Below, in pieces: positions 1 through 6,904 of a stretch of DNA of 12,045 nucleotides. Position numbers and translations under genes: made by a program. The stretch covers positions 1-12,045 of the forward strand of contig ONPY01000076.1 in NCBI GenBank assembly GCA_900319835.1, in the 5' to 3' direction. The DNA comes from an uncultured Eubacteriales bacterium (GTDB lineage Bacteria > Bacillota_A > Clostridia > Oscillospirales > Oscillospiraceae). Positions within the stretch are counted from its first letter, which is position 1. Every line of letters starts with the position of its first letter. The notes beneath the pieces are model-generated. The model had not been told where the DNA came from and searched no databases. It was given only the letters and a program-made list of their open reading frames with translations.

Positions 1-126
1 CCTTTCGGTTTTGTCTGAGCAACTCAACCCTAACACAGGTACTCTCTATTCGCTATTCTTTTTTACCTTCTGTCACACATCATTGTAAACCCTACATTTT
101 TGACAGCGCAGCAGCAGGTGGTTTTC

Positions 127-154
127 TTGACAATTTGACGCGCTTTGCTATACT
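127..154 (+). promoter_or_regulatory. Sigma-A-type promoter of the C_GCAxxG_C_C / MBL operon
   Basis: A perfect -35 hexamer TTGACA (127-132) and a -10 hexamer TATACT (149-154) are separated by 16 bp. Transcription would start near 161, about 25 bp before the first ATG. A strong ribosome binding site, GGAGGT at 174-179, lies 6 nt before that ATG when measured from GGAGG. A second TTGACA at 100-105 has no -10 partner at the right distance. Bases 1-126 are AT-rich and hold nothing else I can support. Confidence 0.8.
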
Positions 155-184
155 AAAAATAAAAACTCATTTCGGAGGTCCCTT

Positions 185-595
185 ATGACAATCGAAGAAC
201 GCGCAGAAAAAGGCGCTCAGCTGAAAAAGAGCGGTTCATGTAATTGCTGTCAGGCTGTCGCGGCGGTGCTGGCAGATCAGACCGCGCTTTCCCAGGAGGC
301 GTTGATACAAATCGCCTCCGGCTTTGGCGCTGGCATGGGCAACATGGAGGCCACCTGCGGCGCGCTGGTCGGCGCAGTACAGATGGCGGGTCTTGCGTTG
401 GAGGGCAAAAACACCATGCGCTCTGCCAGAATGTTGGCTGAATCCTTTGCCAGACAGTGCGGTGCTGTGCGATGCCGCGATCTAAAAGGTAAAGGCGCCG
501 GCGCTCCCCTCTGCGCCTGTGAAGACTGTGTGCGCAATGCCATTTACGCCTATGGAGAAATCGTTGGGCTGAAGGATACGGAGCCGTCTGCATGA
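185..595 (+). CDS. C_GCAxxG_C_C family protein (putative redox-active, cysteine-rich)
   Basis: This is a 136-residue soluble protein with no signal peptide or membrane segment. It carries nine cysteines arranged as in the C_GCAxxG_C_C family: Cys19/21/22 near the N-terminus, Cys58 in ATCGALVGA (the GCAxxG-like core), Cys92 and Cys97, and Cys110/112/115 near the C-terminus. The glycine-rich stretch GFGAGMGNMEATCG (46-59) is typical. Members are called putative redox-active proteins and may bind a metal or cluster through the cysteines, but the reaction is unknown. The start is supported by GGAGG 6 nt upstream and a near-consensus promoter. The stop overlaps the start of the next gene (ATGA), so the two products are probably made in step. 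The family call is good; any specific function is inference. Confidence 0.88.
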   Translation: MTIEERAEKGAQLKKSGSCNCCQAVAAVLADQTALSQEALIQIASGFGAGMGNMEATCGALVGAVQMAGLALEGKNTMRSARMLAESFARQCGAVRCRDLKGKGAGAPLCACEDCVRNAIYAYGEIVGLKDTEPSA

Positions 596-1440
596 AGCTG
601 ACGGTTCTTGCTGATAACAACACCTATATCGATCAGTATTTCCTGGGTGAACCGGCGATATGCTATCTGCTGGAAGACGGAGACGACCAGCTTCTTTTTG
701 ATCTGGGCTACTCGGACGTGTATCTGAAAAACGCACAGGCCATGGGGCTGGATCTGGCCAATGTCCATACGTTGGTTTTTTCCCATGGGCATAACGACCA
801 CACCGGCGGGCTTGCCTATCTCCCGTCGGAGCTTTTTGGCTCCAGAATCGTCGGGCACCCGAATCTGCTGGAGCCGAAAAAGGGCGGCGGGCTCTCCATT
901 TCAGCACCCATTTCGGCTGAGGATCTGCTCGGGAGCTTTCAGCTCCAGCTGTCCCGTGAGCCGCAAAAGCTGAGTGAGCACATCTGGTTTCTCGGTGAGA
1001 TTCCCCGCCACTTCTCTTTTGAAAATCAAAAGGCAGTCGGCATGCGCTATGTTCGCGGTCACTGGGAACCGGACTATGTGCTGGATGACTCCGCCCTGGC
1101 TCTTCTGGTATCGGGTGGGATTTTTATTGTGACCGGCTGCTCCCATTCCGGGATCTGCAACATCATCCGCTATGCAAAGCAGGTCACGTGCTGCAGCCGT
1201 GTATTGGGCGTGATCGGCGGCTTTCATCTGTTTGACGAGGACACGGAGCAGACCACAAAGACCGCAGCTTTCTTTCAGAAAGAAGGGCTGACGCAGTTTT
1301 ATCCCTGTCACTGTACCTCACTGCAGGCCAAGATACGTCTTGCGGAAAAGCTCTCCTTGCGGGAGGTCGGTGTCGGCCTGCAGCTGATCTGGGACGAAAG
1401 GAACGGATCTTTCTGCGAAAAGCGCGGCATGCTAGATTAG
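592..1440 (+). CDS. MBL-fold metallohydrolase, COG1237 type
   Basis: This 282-residue protein belongs to the metallo-beta-lactamase superfamily. The metal-binding signature HGHNDH is at 65-70. Later ligand motifs are TGCSHSGICN (181-190, His185), GGFHL (209-213, His212) and PCHCT (238-242, His240). The TGCSH-G-N block marks the COG1237 group, some of whose members are annotated as related to dihydropterin/methanopterin phosphate synthases; substrates of bacterial members are mostly unknown. The protein should be cytoplasmic and bind two metals, probably Zn or Fe. Its ATG overlaps the upstream stop by 4 bp, and GGAG lies 8 nt before it inside the upstream gene. Pairing with a cysteine-rich redox-like protein suggests a shared metal- or thiol-dependent task, which is inference. 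A hairpin terminator follows at once. Confidence 0.9.
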   Translation: MKLTVLADNNTYIDQYFLGEPAICYLLEDGDDQLLFDLGYSDVYLKNAQAMGLDLANVHTLVFSHGHNDHTGGLAYLPSELFGSRIVGHPNLLEPKKGGGLSISAPISAEDLLGSFQLQLSREPQKLSEHIWFLGEIPRHFSFENQKAVGMRYVRGHWEPDYVLDDSALALLVSGGIFIVTGCSHSGICNIIRYAKQVTCCSRVLGVIGGFHLFDEDTEQTTKTAAFFQKEGLTQFYPCHCTSLQAKIRLAEKLSLREVGVGLQLIWDERNGSFCEKRGMLD

Positions 1441-1449
1441 CAAGCAGAC

Positions 1450-1489
1450 AGCCAGGGACTCCGTTTCAGACAGGGGCCCTGGCTCTTTT
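1450..1489 (+). terminator. Rho-independent terminator after the MBL gene
   Basis: The inverted arms AGCCAGGG (1450-1457) and CCCTGGCT (1477-1484) pair perfectly and are followed by CTTTT. The loop is long, about 19 nt, and can pair further inside. The position 10 bp after the MBL stop fits the end of the operon. Confidence 0.75.
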
Positions 1490-1498
1490 CATAAAGCA

Positions 1499-1618
1499 TC
1501 ATTTGATTTTGAGTTTGATAGAGTTCATCTCTTCCGCCTGGGGATCATATAGATAGGAGATTTCCTCCGCTGTGGTGTTCAGCACAGACAGCGAAAGTCC
1601 GTTTTCCTGAAAGAACGT
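1499..1618 (-). pseudogene. Possible 3' remnant of a lost gene
   Basis: The minus strand here reads about 39 codons in one frame with coding-like composition, then a TGA at 1499-1501. The translation runs from TFFQENGLSL to MNSIKLKIK, with an acidic middle containing AEEISYLYDPQAEEM. No in-frame ATG, GTG or TTG with a ribosome binding site precedes it. Going upstream, the frame runs into the tRNA terminator and the tRNA itself, which cannot be coding. It therefore looks like the tail of a gene whose front is gone, perhaps by recombination at the tRNA. I do not recognise the family, and a chance open frame is possible. Confidence 0.25.
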
Positions 1619-1655
1619 AAAACCCGGACTTCCTCTTTTATGAAGAAATCCGGGT
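1618..1655 (-). terminator. Rho-independent terminator after tRNA-Thr
   Basis: On the minus strand, ACCCGGATTTCTTC and GAGGAAGTCCGGGT form a 14-bp stem (two G-U pairs) with a 6-nt ATAAAA loop, then TTT. The stem begins 3 nt after the encoded CCA end of the tRNA, so the tRNA is likely a single-gene transcript. Confidence 0.8.
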
Positions 1656-1658
1656 CTC

Positions 1659-1734
1659 TGGAGCTGGTAATGTGACTCGAACACACGACCTGCTGATTAC
1701 GAATCAGCTGCTCTACCGACTGAGCTATACCAGC
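1659..1734 (-). tRNA. tRNA-Thr (anticodon CGU, reads ACG)
   Basis: The cloverleaf folds fully. The acceptor arm is GCTGGTA/TACCAGC; the D arm has GCTC/GAGC stems around AGTCGGTA; the anticodon stem GCTGA/TCAGC encloses loop TTCGTAA with anticodon CGT; the T arm GTGTG/CACAT encloses TTCGAGT. The discriminator base is U at 1662, and the 3' CCA is encoded at 1661-1659, giving 76 nt. The anticodon CGU makes this the threonine tRNA for ACG codons. tRNAs reading ANN codons, including threonine tRNAs, receive t6A at A37 through the pathway that contains TsaD, whose gene lies about 1.1 kb away. A promoter and a terminator flank the gene closely. Confidence 0.97.
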
Positions 1735-1754
1735 ATGCTTCTGCAACGCAAGGT

Positions 1755-1783
1755 ATTCTAACATAAAGGGTTTGCAAAGTCAA
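1755..1783 (-). promoter_or_regulatory. Promoter of tRNA-Thr
   Basis: On the minus strand, -35 TTGACT (1783-1778) and -10 TAGAAT (1760-1755) are separated by 17 bp. The expected transcription start is near 1748, about 14 nt before the mature 5' end at 1734, as is usual for an RNase P-processed tRNA. Confidence 0.8.
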
Positions 1784-2169
1784 CCTTTTCCTCTCCGCTA
1801 AAAACGGGAAAGGCTGTTTGTCTCACGCGCTCTTTGAACCGCGGCAGATATTACATTTAGTTGAATTCTGTCTTTTTTGCTTGAAACGTAAAAAATGTCG
1901 CGGCATCTTAAACCAGACTTAATTGTTTGCTTTTCAGGAATGTTTTGCATTGTTTCAAGAACAATTCTTGCTTTGATTATACCGATTACGAAAGTTTACA
2001 TAAAGTTACTTGCATGAAAAACTCCAAAGAGTTATCAACACTTTCAACAGGTTTTTCAACAGGCCGCTTTTCACAGTATAGCGCGAAAAACAGGGAAAAA
2101 GGGCAAATCATGGCAATGGCTGTATTTTGTGTCTGTTACAAAAGAGAAACATCATGGGGTCAACATAAC
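1784..2169. other. AT-rich gene-free gap between radC and tRNA-Thr
   Basis: I see no convincing gene in these 386 bases. The longest + frame (1927-2184) begins at TTG, has no ribosome binding site and runs into the radC tail. Small structures are present. A perfect inverted repeat CAAGAA-CAA-TTCTTG lies at 1956-1970. A short hairpin AACTC/GAGTT at 2020-2033 has a TTTTT run on the minus side and may be a weak terminator for radC transcripts. A cluster of DnaA-box-like words lies at 2032-2075. Confidence 0.6.
2032..2075 (+). repeat. Cluster of DnaA-box-like 9-mers
   Basis: Four related words follow each other on the + strand: TTATCAACA (2032-2040), CTTTCAACA (2041-2049), TTTTCAACA (2053-2061) and CTTTTCACA (2067-2075). 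TTATCAACA differs from the consensus DnaA box TTATCCACA at one base; the others differ at two or more. Such strings are common beside dnaA and at origins in Clostridia, but no dnaA, dnaN or rpmH gene is present here. It could be a DnaA-binding or titration site, a short tandem repeat or chance. Confidence 0.3.
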
Positions 2170-2856
2170 TCAATATCGATATAGGTGCATCATCCCGGTG
2201 TCGGCAAGCGAGACATAATCGCCGTCTGCGACGATGATGTGATCCTCCAGATGGATACCCACAATTTCCAACGCGTTATACAGCGTCTTGGTGACCGTGT
2301 CATCCTCACGGGATGGGAGCGCAATTCCACCGGGGTGGTTGTGGGCAATGATCACGGAGCTGGCCTTCACTTTCAGCGCCTTTTCCACTACCTTGCGGGT
2401 GTTGATGTTGACGGCATTGACAACGCCGCGGCTCATCTCACAGCAGCATAGAACTGAGCGCTTGTTATCCAGGCAGAGCATCAGCATGACCTCATCCTGC
2501 TCATCGGCAAAGCGCGGAACCAGGTACTTCCCGGCATCCCGGGAGGATGTAATCTGCCGGATCTCGTTTGCCTTGGAGATGGCGCTTTTCTTCATGATCT
2601 GCGGCAGCAGCATGAGCAAAACCGCCGTGTGCTCCCCTACTCCGGGAACCTCCATCAGGTCTTCCGCGGTGGCGTGGAAGATTTCATCCAGACTCCCAAA
2701 GCGGTCAAGCAGCGCATGCGCCAGCTCATTGGTATCCCGGCGGGCAATAGAAAAGAACAGCAAAAGCTCCAGGGCCTGGATCTCGTTCATGCTCTCCAGC
2801 CCGTTCTCAATAAAGGCTTTCTTCAGTCGTTCCCGGTGCCCGTCGTGAATTCCCAT
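2170..2856 (-). CDS. radC: RadC family protein (JAB/MPN domain)
   Basis: This 228-residue protein has the two-part RadC layout. The N-terminal helix-hairpin-helix region (about 25-90) contains VPGVG at 70-74. The C-terminal JAB/MPN domain (about 105-228) carries the metalloprotease-like motif His172-x-His174-x7-Ser182-x2-Asp185 in HNHPGGIALPSRED. The family consensus usually has HNHPSG, so the Ser-to-Gly change is a small departure, but all metal ligands remain. Despite the name, RadC has no proven role in repair; its activity is unknown. The ATG is preceded by AGGAG, which begins within the stop codon of tsaD, leaving an 11-bp gap. It is the last gene of the uvrB-polA-rimI-tsaD-radC unit. 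Linkage to repair genes is suggestive only. Confidence 0.92.
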   Translation of the reverse strand: MGIHDGHRERLKKAFIENGLESMNEIQALELLLFFSIARRDTNELAHALLDRFGSLDEIFHATAEDLMEVPGVGEHTAVLLMLLPQIMKKSAISKANEIRQITSSRDAGKYLVPRFADEQDEVMLMLCLDNKRSVLCCCEMSRGVVNAVNINTRKVVEKALKVKASSVIIAHNHPGGIALPSREDDTVTKTLYNALEIVGIHLEDHIIVADGDYVSLADTGMMHLYRY

Positions 2857-2867
2857 CTTGTTCTCCT

Positions 2868-3869
2868 CTAAATCTCCATCGTCGCGTATGCGTTCAGGTC
2901 GCTGCCGGCTCTCGTACCGGCAAGATACTCATAATACCCCTGGGCTCCGATCATGGCACCGTTGTCGCCGCAGAGCTTCAGGGGCGGGACAAAGAGCTTT
3001 CTCCCTTCCCTTTCTGCAGCAAGGGCAAAGTCCGCGCGGATCCTCTTGTTTGCAGCCACGCCGCCTGCCACCACGATCTTCTCATAGCCGAGTTCGCGGG
3101 CCGCCATCATGGTTCTGGGCACCAGACTGTCGCTGACGGCTTTGGTAAAGGATGCCGCGAGAGACGCTCTGTCCAGTTCCTCTCCTTTCTGTTCGGCGTT
3201 GTGTACCAGATTGATCACCGCCGTTTTCAGTCCGGAAAAGCTCATATCATAGGGGTTCCCGTCCACATGGCCGATGGGGAAAACGTATTTGCTGTCGTCC
3301 CCACCCTGAGAGAGCAGCTCGATAGGCCGTCCGCCCGGGTATGGAAGCCCAAGTACACGCGCGGTCTTGTCAAAGCACTCCCCCGCCGCATCGTCCCTGG
3401 TGCAGCCAAGGATCTTCATGTCGGTGTAATCCCGCACATCCACCAGCAGCGAGTTGCCGCCGGATATGGCAAGGCACAGGAAGGGCGGCTCCAGCTCCGG
3501 ATAAGCCAGATAGTTTGCGGCGATGTGCCCGCGGATATGGTGTACGGGGATCAGCGGCACCTGCAGTGCTGCGGCGCAGGCCTTGGCGAAGTTCACCCCC
3601 ACAAGCACCGCGCCGATCAGGCCTGGCGCATAGGAGACCGCAACGGCGTCGATATTCTTCCGTTCAATCCCCGCCGCCTCGATGGCCTGTTGTGACAGAA
3701 GAGAGATTGCCTCCACATGGCAGCGGGACGCAATCTCCGGCACCACGCCGCCATAGATCGCATGCAGCTGTGCCTGGGAGCGGATCTGATCGGTGAGAAC
3801 ATGTCTGCCGTCTTCAACAACGGCAACCGCTGTCTCATCACAGGTAGACTCAAATGCAAGAATTTTCAA
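2868..3869 (-). CDS. tsaD: tRNA N6-adenosine threonylcarbamoyltransferase TsaD
   Basis: TsaD transfers the threonylcarbamoyl group from TC-AMP to A37 of tRNAs that read ANN codons, acting with TsaB and TsaE. At 333 residues it has the usual length. The N-terminus MKILAFESTCDETAVAVV is the family signature. The metal site is His111 and His115 in HHIRGH plus Asp302 in LCGDNGAMIG. The block CTRDDAAGECFDK (156-168) is also diagnostic. One departure is SGGN at 136-139, where SGGH is usual. The start codon is TTG (3869-3867), fixed by the conserved N-terminus; GAGG lies 10 nt upstream at the rimI stop, a rather long spacing that may lower translation. tsaB and tsaE are not in the window. rimI lies 13 bp upstream, a common partner in Bacillota. 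Confidence 0.96.
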   Translation of the reverse strand: MKILAFESTCDETAVAVVEDGRHVLTDQIRSQAQLHAIYGGVVPEIASRCHVEAISLLSQQAIEAAGIERKNIDAVAVSYAPGLIGAVLVGVNFAKACAAALQVPLIPVHHIRGHIAANYLAYPELEPPFLCLAISGGNSLLVDVRDYTDMKILGCTRDDAAGECFDKTARVLGLPYPGGRPIELLSQGGDDSKYVFPIGHVDGNPYDMSFSGLKTAVINLVHNAEQKGEELDRASLAASFTKAVSDSLVPRTMMAARELGYEKIVVAGGVAANKRIRADFALAAEREGRKLFVPPLKLCGDNGAMIGAQGYYEYLAGTRAGSDLNAYATMEI

Positions 3870-3882
3870 TGTCTTTCTGCCT

Positions 3883-4329
3883 CTATTTCAAAGTATTCGT
3901 CATTAAAATCGCGTCTTCTTTGGGAAGACTGTAGTAGTTCTTTCTACGCCCCACGGGGAGAAAACCATGTTTGCGGTACAGCGCAATGGCAGCTTCATTT
4001 CCCGCACGTACTTCCAGCGTCACAAAAGCCAGGGAGCGTCCGTGCGCCCGGTCCACCAGTTCGTTGATCAACCTGTTCGCCAGGCCCTGGCGGCGTGCCT
4101 TCGGGTGAACTGCCACATTGGAGATATAGCCCTCGTCCAAAACGCACATCATACCAACATAGCCCAGGACGTATCCATCCCTGTCCAGCGCAACGATGCA
4201 CTCATGCTGTGCGTCATGCAGCTGTGAGCGCAGCTGCTCGGGCGTCCACGGCATTGAAAAGCAGAGCTTTTCAATCTCTTCCATCTGTGGAATATGGCAC
4301 GGCTTGGCGTCGCAGATTCGTGCTTCCAT
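3883..4329 (-). CDS. rimI: Ribosomal protein S18-alanine N-acetyltransferase RimI
   Basis: This 148-residue GNAT acetyltransferase would acetylate the N-terminal alanine of ribosomal protein S18. The acetyl-CoA loop RRQGLA is at 79-84, following the strand ISNVAVHPKA. The second core motif LEVRAGNEAAIALYRKHGF (105-123) includes Glu106 and Tyr118, which match the catalytic Glu and Tyr of E. coli RimI. A conserved NYY follows at 131-133. The ATG shares one base with the polA stop (TGATG), and GAGG sits 7 nt upstream inside polA, so the gene is translationally coupled to polA. tsaD follows after 13 bp. Paralogous GNAT enzymes exist, but the motif set and the tsaD neighbour make RimI the best call. 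Confidence 0.93.
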   Translation of the reverse strand: MEARICDAKPCHIPQMEEIEKLCFSMPWTPEQLRSQLHDAQHECIVALDRDGYVLGYVGMMCVLDEGYISNVAVHPKARRQGLANRLINELVDRAHGRSLAFVTLEVRAGNEAAIALYRKHGFLPVGRRKNYYSLPKEDAILMTNTLK

Positions 4330-6890
4330 CAGTGCGCCTCTGCCCAGCTGTGGCCGATATGCGCCTCGGCGGTCAGGGGAACGCTCAGATGCACGGCGTT
4401 TTCCATTTCGCTCTCCAGCAGCGCTTTCACCGTCTCCGCCTCAGGCTCCGGGCATTCCACGATCAGCTCGTCATGCACCTGGAGGATCAGCCTGGCCTGG
4501 AGTTGCTGTTCCTTGAGCTTCCGCGCCACATTCACCATGGCAAGCTTGATGATATCCGCTGCAGTCCCCTGCACCGGCATATTCAGCGCCACGCGTTCCC
4601 CGAAGGAGCGGACGTTGAAGTTGCTGCTCTTGAGCTCCGGCAGATAGCGGCGTCGGCCAAAGAGCGTGTCTACATAGCCGTCCTTTTTTGCCTGGGCCAC
4701 AATCTGCTTCATATAGTCGCGGACCCCGTGGTATTTGTCGAGATAGGCGTCCATATAAGCCTTTGCCTCGTTGGGGAAGACGCCGATGTCCTGTGCCAGC
4801 GAGAAGGCGGAAATCCCGTATACGATGCCGAAGTTGACCGCCTTGGCCCGGCTGCGCAGGAGGGGTGTGACCTCCGCCACCGGGATGCCAAAGACGCGGG
4901 AGGCCGTGACGGTGTGAAAATCCTCCCCGCTCAAAAACGCCTCGCGCATGGCCTCATCCCCGGAGATGTGGGCCAGAAGCCGCAACTCGATCTGGCTATA
5001 GTCGGCGTCCACCAGCACCATGCCAGGCCCAGCGACAAACATCTTGCGGATTTCAGCGCCCAGCTTTTTGCGGATGGGAATATTCTGGAGATTAGGCTCC
5101 GTGGAGGATAGGCGCCCCGTGGCTGTAACCGTCATCTGGAAGCTGGAATGTATTCTCCCGTCCTCGGCGATCACCTTCAGCAGGCCGTCGGCATAGGTGG
5201 ATTTGAGCTTTGTCAGTGTGCGGTATTCCAGCACCTCTTCGATAATCGGGTGTTTACCGCGCAGCTTTTCCAGCACGTCGACATTGGTGCTCCAGCCGGT
5301 TTTTGTCTTTTTGCCGGACGGGAGCATCAGCTCTTCAAAGAGGACTTCGCCCAACTGCTTGGGAGAGTTGATGTTGAAATCGTGTCCGGCGTGGGCCCAG
5401 ATACTCTCCTGCAGTCTCGCGATATCCCCGTTCAAGCTCTCGCCGAAATCATACAGTGCTTTCCGATCCACATAGAAGCCCGCCAGCTCCATGTCCGATA
5501 AGACTCGGCATAGGGGCAGTTCGATCTCCGCATACAGTCTGTCCATTTTGAGCTCATGAAGTTTTTCATCGAGCACCGGGTACAGGGCAAACACAGCCTG
5601 CGTCCCCTGTCGCTCAGCGCCCAGATAGCGGGCGGAGATGCGCGGGAGCGCGTAGTCGTTCTCATTGGCGTCCAGGAGATAGGCCGCAAGCGCCGTGTCA
5701 AAGACAAAGCCCTCGGTTGAAAGCCCCTCGCGCCGGAGCACATTCATCCTATCCTTGATTGCATGGCCGAGCTTCTTTTTCTCCGGGGCAAAAACGATCC
5801 CGAGCAGGTGGCGCCAACTCTCGTCCCCACAGTGGCTCCAGTCCGCAAGATACACTGTATTCCCATCACAGAACTCCATGCTGTCCAGCGTGTCCCCAAA
5901 GGAGACGGCCAGCAGATCCGACTTTTCCGCCGCTGCCAGCATCGCCTGTACTGCGTCCGGTGTATCCGCCTGAACACACTCCAGCTCTCCGGCGTGAAAG
6001 CTCTCGCGGCTCTCTTCCGGCTCGCTCAGCCCCCAGCGCTCGATAAACTTCTGAAAGCCCAGACGCTTGAGTTGTGCATAGAGATCGTCAGTATAGTTTT
6101 TGTTCCAGAGGTTCTCCTCCGGCACGAAATGCATGGGCACTTCGCAGAGAATGGTGGCCAGCCAATAGGATTTCCGGGCGCTCTCCTCCCCGGCTGCCAG
6201 CTTCTTGCGCACGCCGTCCTTGATGTCCAGGGCGCTGAGGTTGGCATAGATGTTGTCCAACGTTCCATAACGGCGGATGAGATCCAGTGCGGTCTTTTCG
6301 CCGATGCCGGGAACGCCGGGGATGTTGTCGGAGCTGTCGCCCATCAGGGCCTTCAGATCCACCATCTGCGGCGGTGCAAAACCGTATTCCTCCCGAAACA
6401 CCTCGGGCGTATAGAGGATGGTCTCCGTCTGTCCCATGCGGGATTTGACATTGCAGACGCTGGTGCTGTCGGTGATAAGCTGCAGGCTGTCCTTGTCGCC
6501 AGTGACCACCACACAGTTCCAGCCCTGTTTTCCGCAGATGAGGGAAGCGGTGCCGAGAATATCATCGGCCTCATAGCCCTCCTGCTCATAGCGGCGGATG
6601 CCCATGGCGTCCAGGGTCTCCTTCAAAACCGGCATCTGGACCGCCAGCTCCTCCGGCATGCCCTTGCGCTGCGCCTTGTAGCCCTCATAGGCCTTGTGGC
6701 GGAAGGTAGGCGCTTTCATATCAAAGCAGACACAGACAGCATCCGGCGCCTGCTCGTCCAGCATGCGCTGGAGAATGTTGAGAAATCCGAAGACAGCATT
6801 TGTGGGTGTGCCGTCCGGCGCGTTCAAGGGACGCACCCCGTAAAAAGCGCGGTTTACAATGCTGTTTCCGTCCAGGATCATCAGTTTCAT
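4329..6890 (-). CDS. polA: DNA polymerase I, probably without proofreading
   Basis: This 853-residue family A polymerase fills gaps in excision repair and removes RNA primers. Its N-terminal 5'-nuclease (1-290) shows ILDGNS, EADDIL (107-112), GDKD (131-134) and GDSSDN (184-189), followed by the helix-hairpin-helix PGVPGIGEKT. The C-terminal polymerase has motif A (Asp630 in DADYSQIELR), motif B (Arg679, Lys683, Phe687, Tyr691) and motif C (Asp807 in QVHDE). The middle region (about 300-470) has the 3'-5' exonuclease position but not its active site: the DxE pair is replaced around SFGDTLDS (330-337), and the late YxxxD motif is absent. This matches the inactive domain of Bacillus-type Pol I. 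The start follows GGGAGG and lies 14 bp after uvrB; the stop overlaps rimI. UvrB leaves the gap that Pol I fills, so the pairing makes sense. Confidence 0.97.
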   Translation of the reverse strand: MKLMILDGNSIVNRAFYGVRPLNAPDGTPTNAVFGFLNILQRMLDEQAPDAVCVCFDMKAPTFRHKAYEGYKAQRKGMPEELAVQMPVLKETLDAMGIRRYEQEGYEADDILGTASLICGKQGWNCVVVTGDKDSLQLITDSTSVCNVKSRMGQTETILYTPEVFREEYGFAPPQMVDLKALMGDSSDNIPGVPGIGEKTALDLIRRYGTLDNIYANLSALDIKDGVRKKLAAGEESARKSYWLATILCEVPMHFVPEENLWNKNYTDDLYAQLKRLGFQKFIERWGLSEPEESRESFHAGELECVQADTPDAVQAMLAAAEKSDLLAVSFGDTLDSMEFCDGNTVYLADWSHCGDESWRHLLGIVFAPEKKKLGHAIKDRMNVLRREGLSTEGFVFDTALAAYLLDANENDYALPRISARYLGAERQGTQAVFALYPVLDEKLHELKMDRLYAEIELPLCRVLSDMELAGFYVDRKALYDFGESLNGDIARLQESIWAHAGHDFNINSPKQLGEVLFEELMLPSGKKTKTGWSTNVDVLEKLRGKHPIIEEVLEYRTLTKLKSTYADGLLKVIAEDGRIHSSFQMTVTATGRLSSTEPNLQNIPIRKKLGAEIRKMFVAGPGMVLVDADYSQIELRLLAHISGDEAMREAFLSGEDFHTVTASRVFGIPVAEVTPLLRSRAKAVNFGIVYGISAFSLAQDIGVFPNEAKAYMDAYLDKYHGVRDYMKQIVAQAKKDGYVDTLFGRRRYLPELKSSNFNVRSFGERVALNMPVQGTAADIIKLAMVNVARKLKEQQLQARLILQVHDELIVECPEPEAETVKALLESEMENAVHLSVPLTAEAHIGHSWAEAH

Positions 6891-6904
6891 GGGCTGCCTC
6901 CCAG

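Noticed and set aside
1..126. Possible gene end or RNA before the first promoter
   Set aside because: There is no open frame with coding character and no stable hairpin followed by a U run; a TTGACA at 100-105 lacks a -10 partner.
1659..1734. tRNA-Thr as an attachment site of an integrated element
   Set aside because: No integrase and no repeat of the tRNA 3' end is seen within the window.
1579..1764. 61-codon minus frame through the tRNA-Thr gene
   Set aside because: It translates the tRNA and its promoter; the RNA gene explains the sequence.
1784..1813. Hairpin CCTTTTCC/GGGAAAGG as a radC terminator
   Set aside because: The loop is long (14 nt), one pair is G-U, and there is no U run on either strand.
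1927..2184. 85-codon open frame on the + strand in the radC-tRNA gap
   Set aside because: It starts with TTG, has no ribosome binding site or promoter, its composition is not protein-like, and it overlaps the radC tail.
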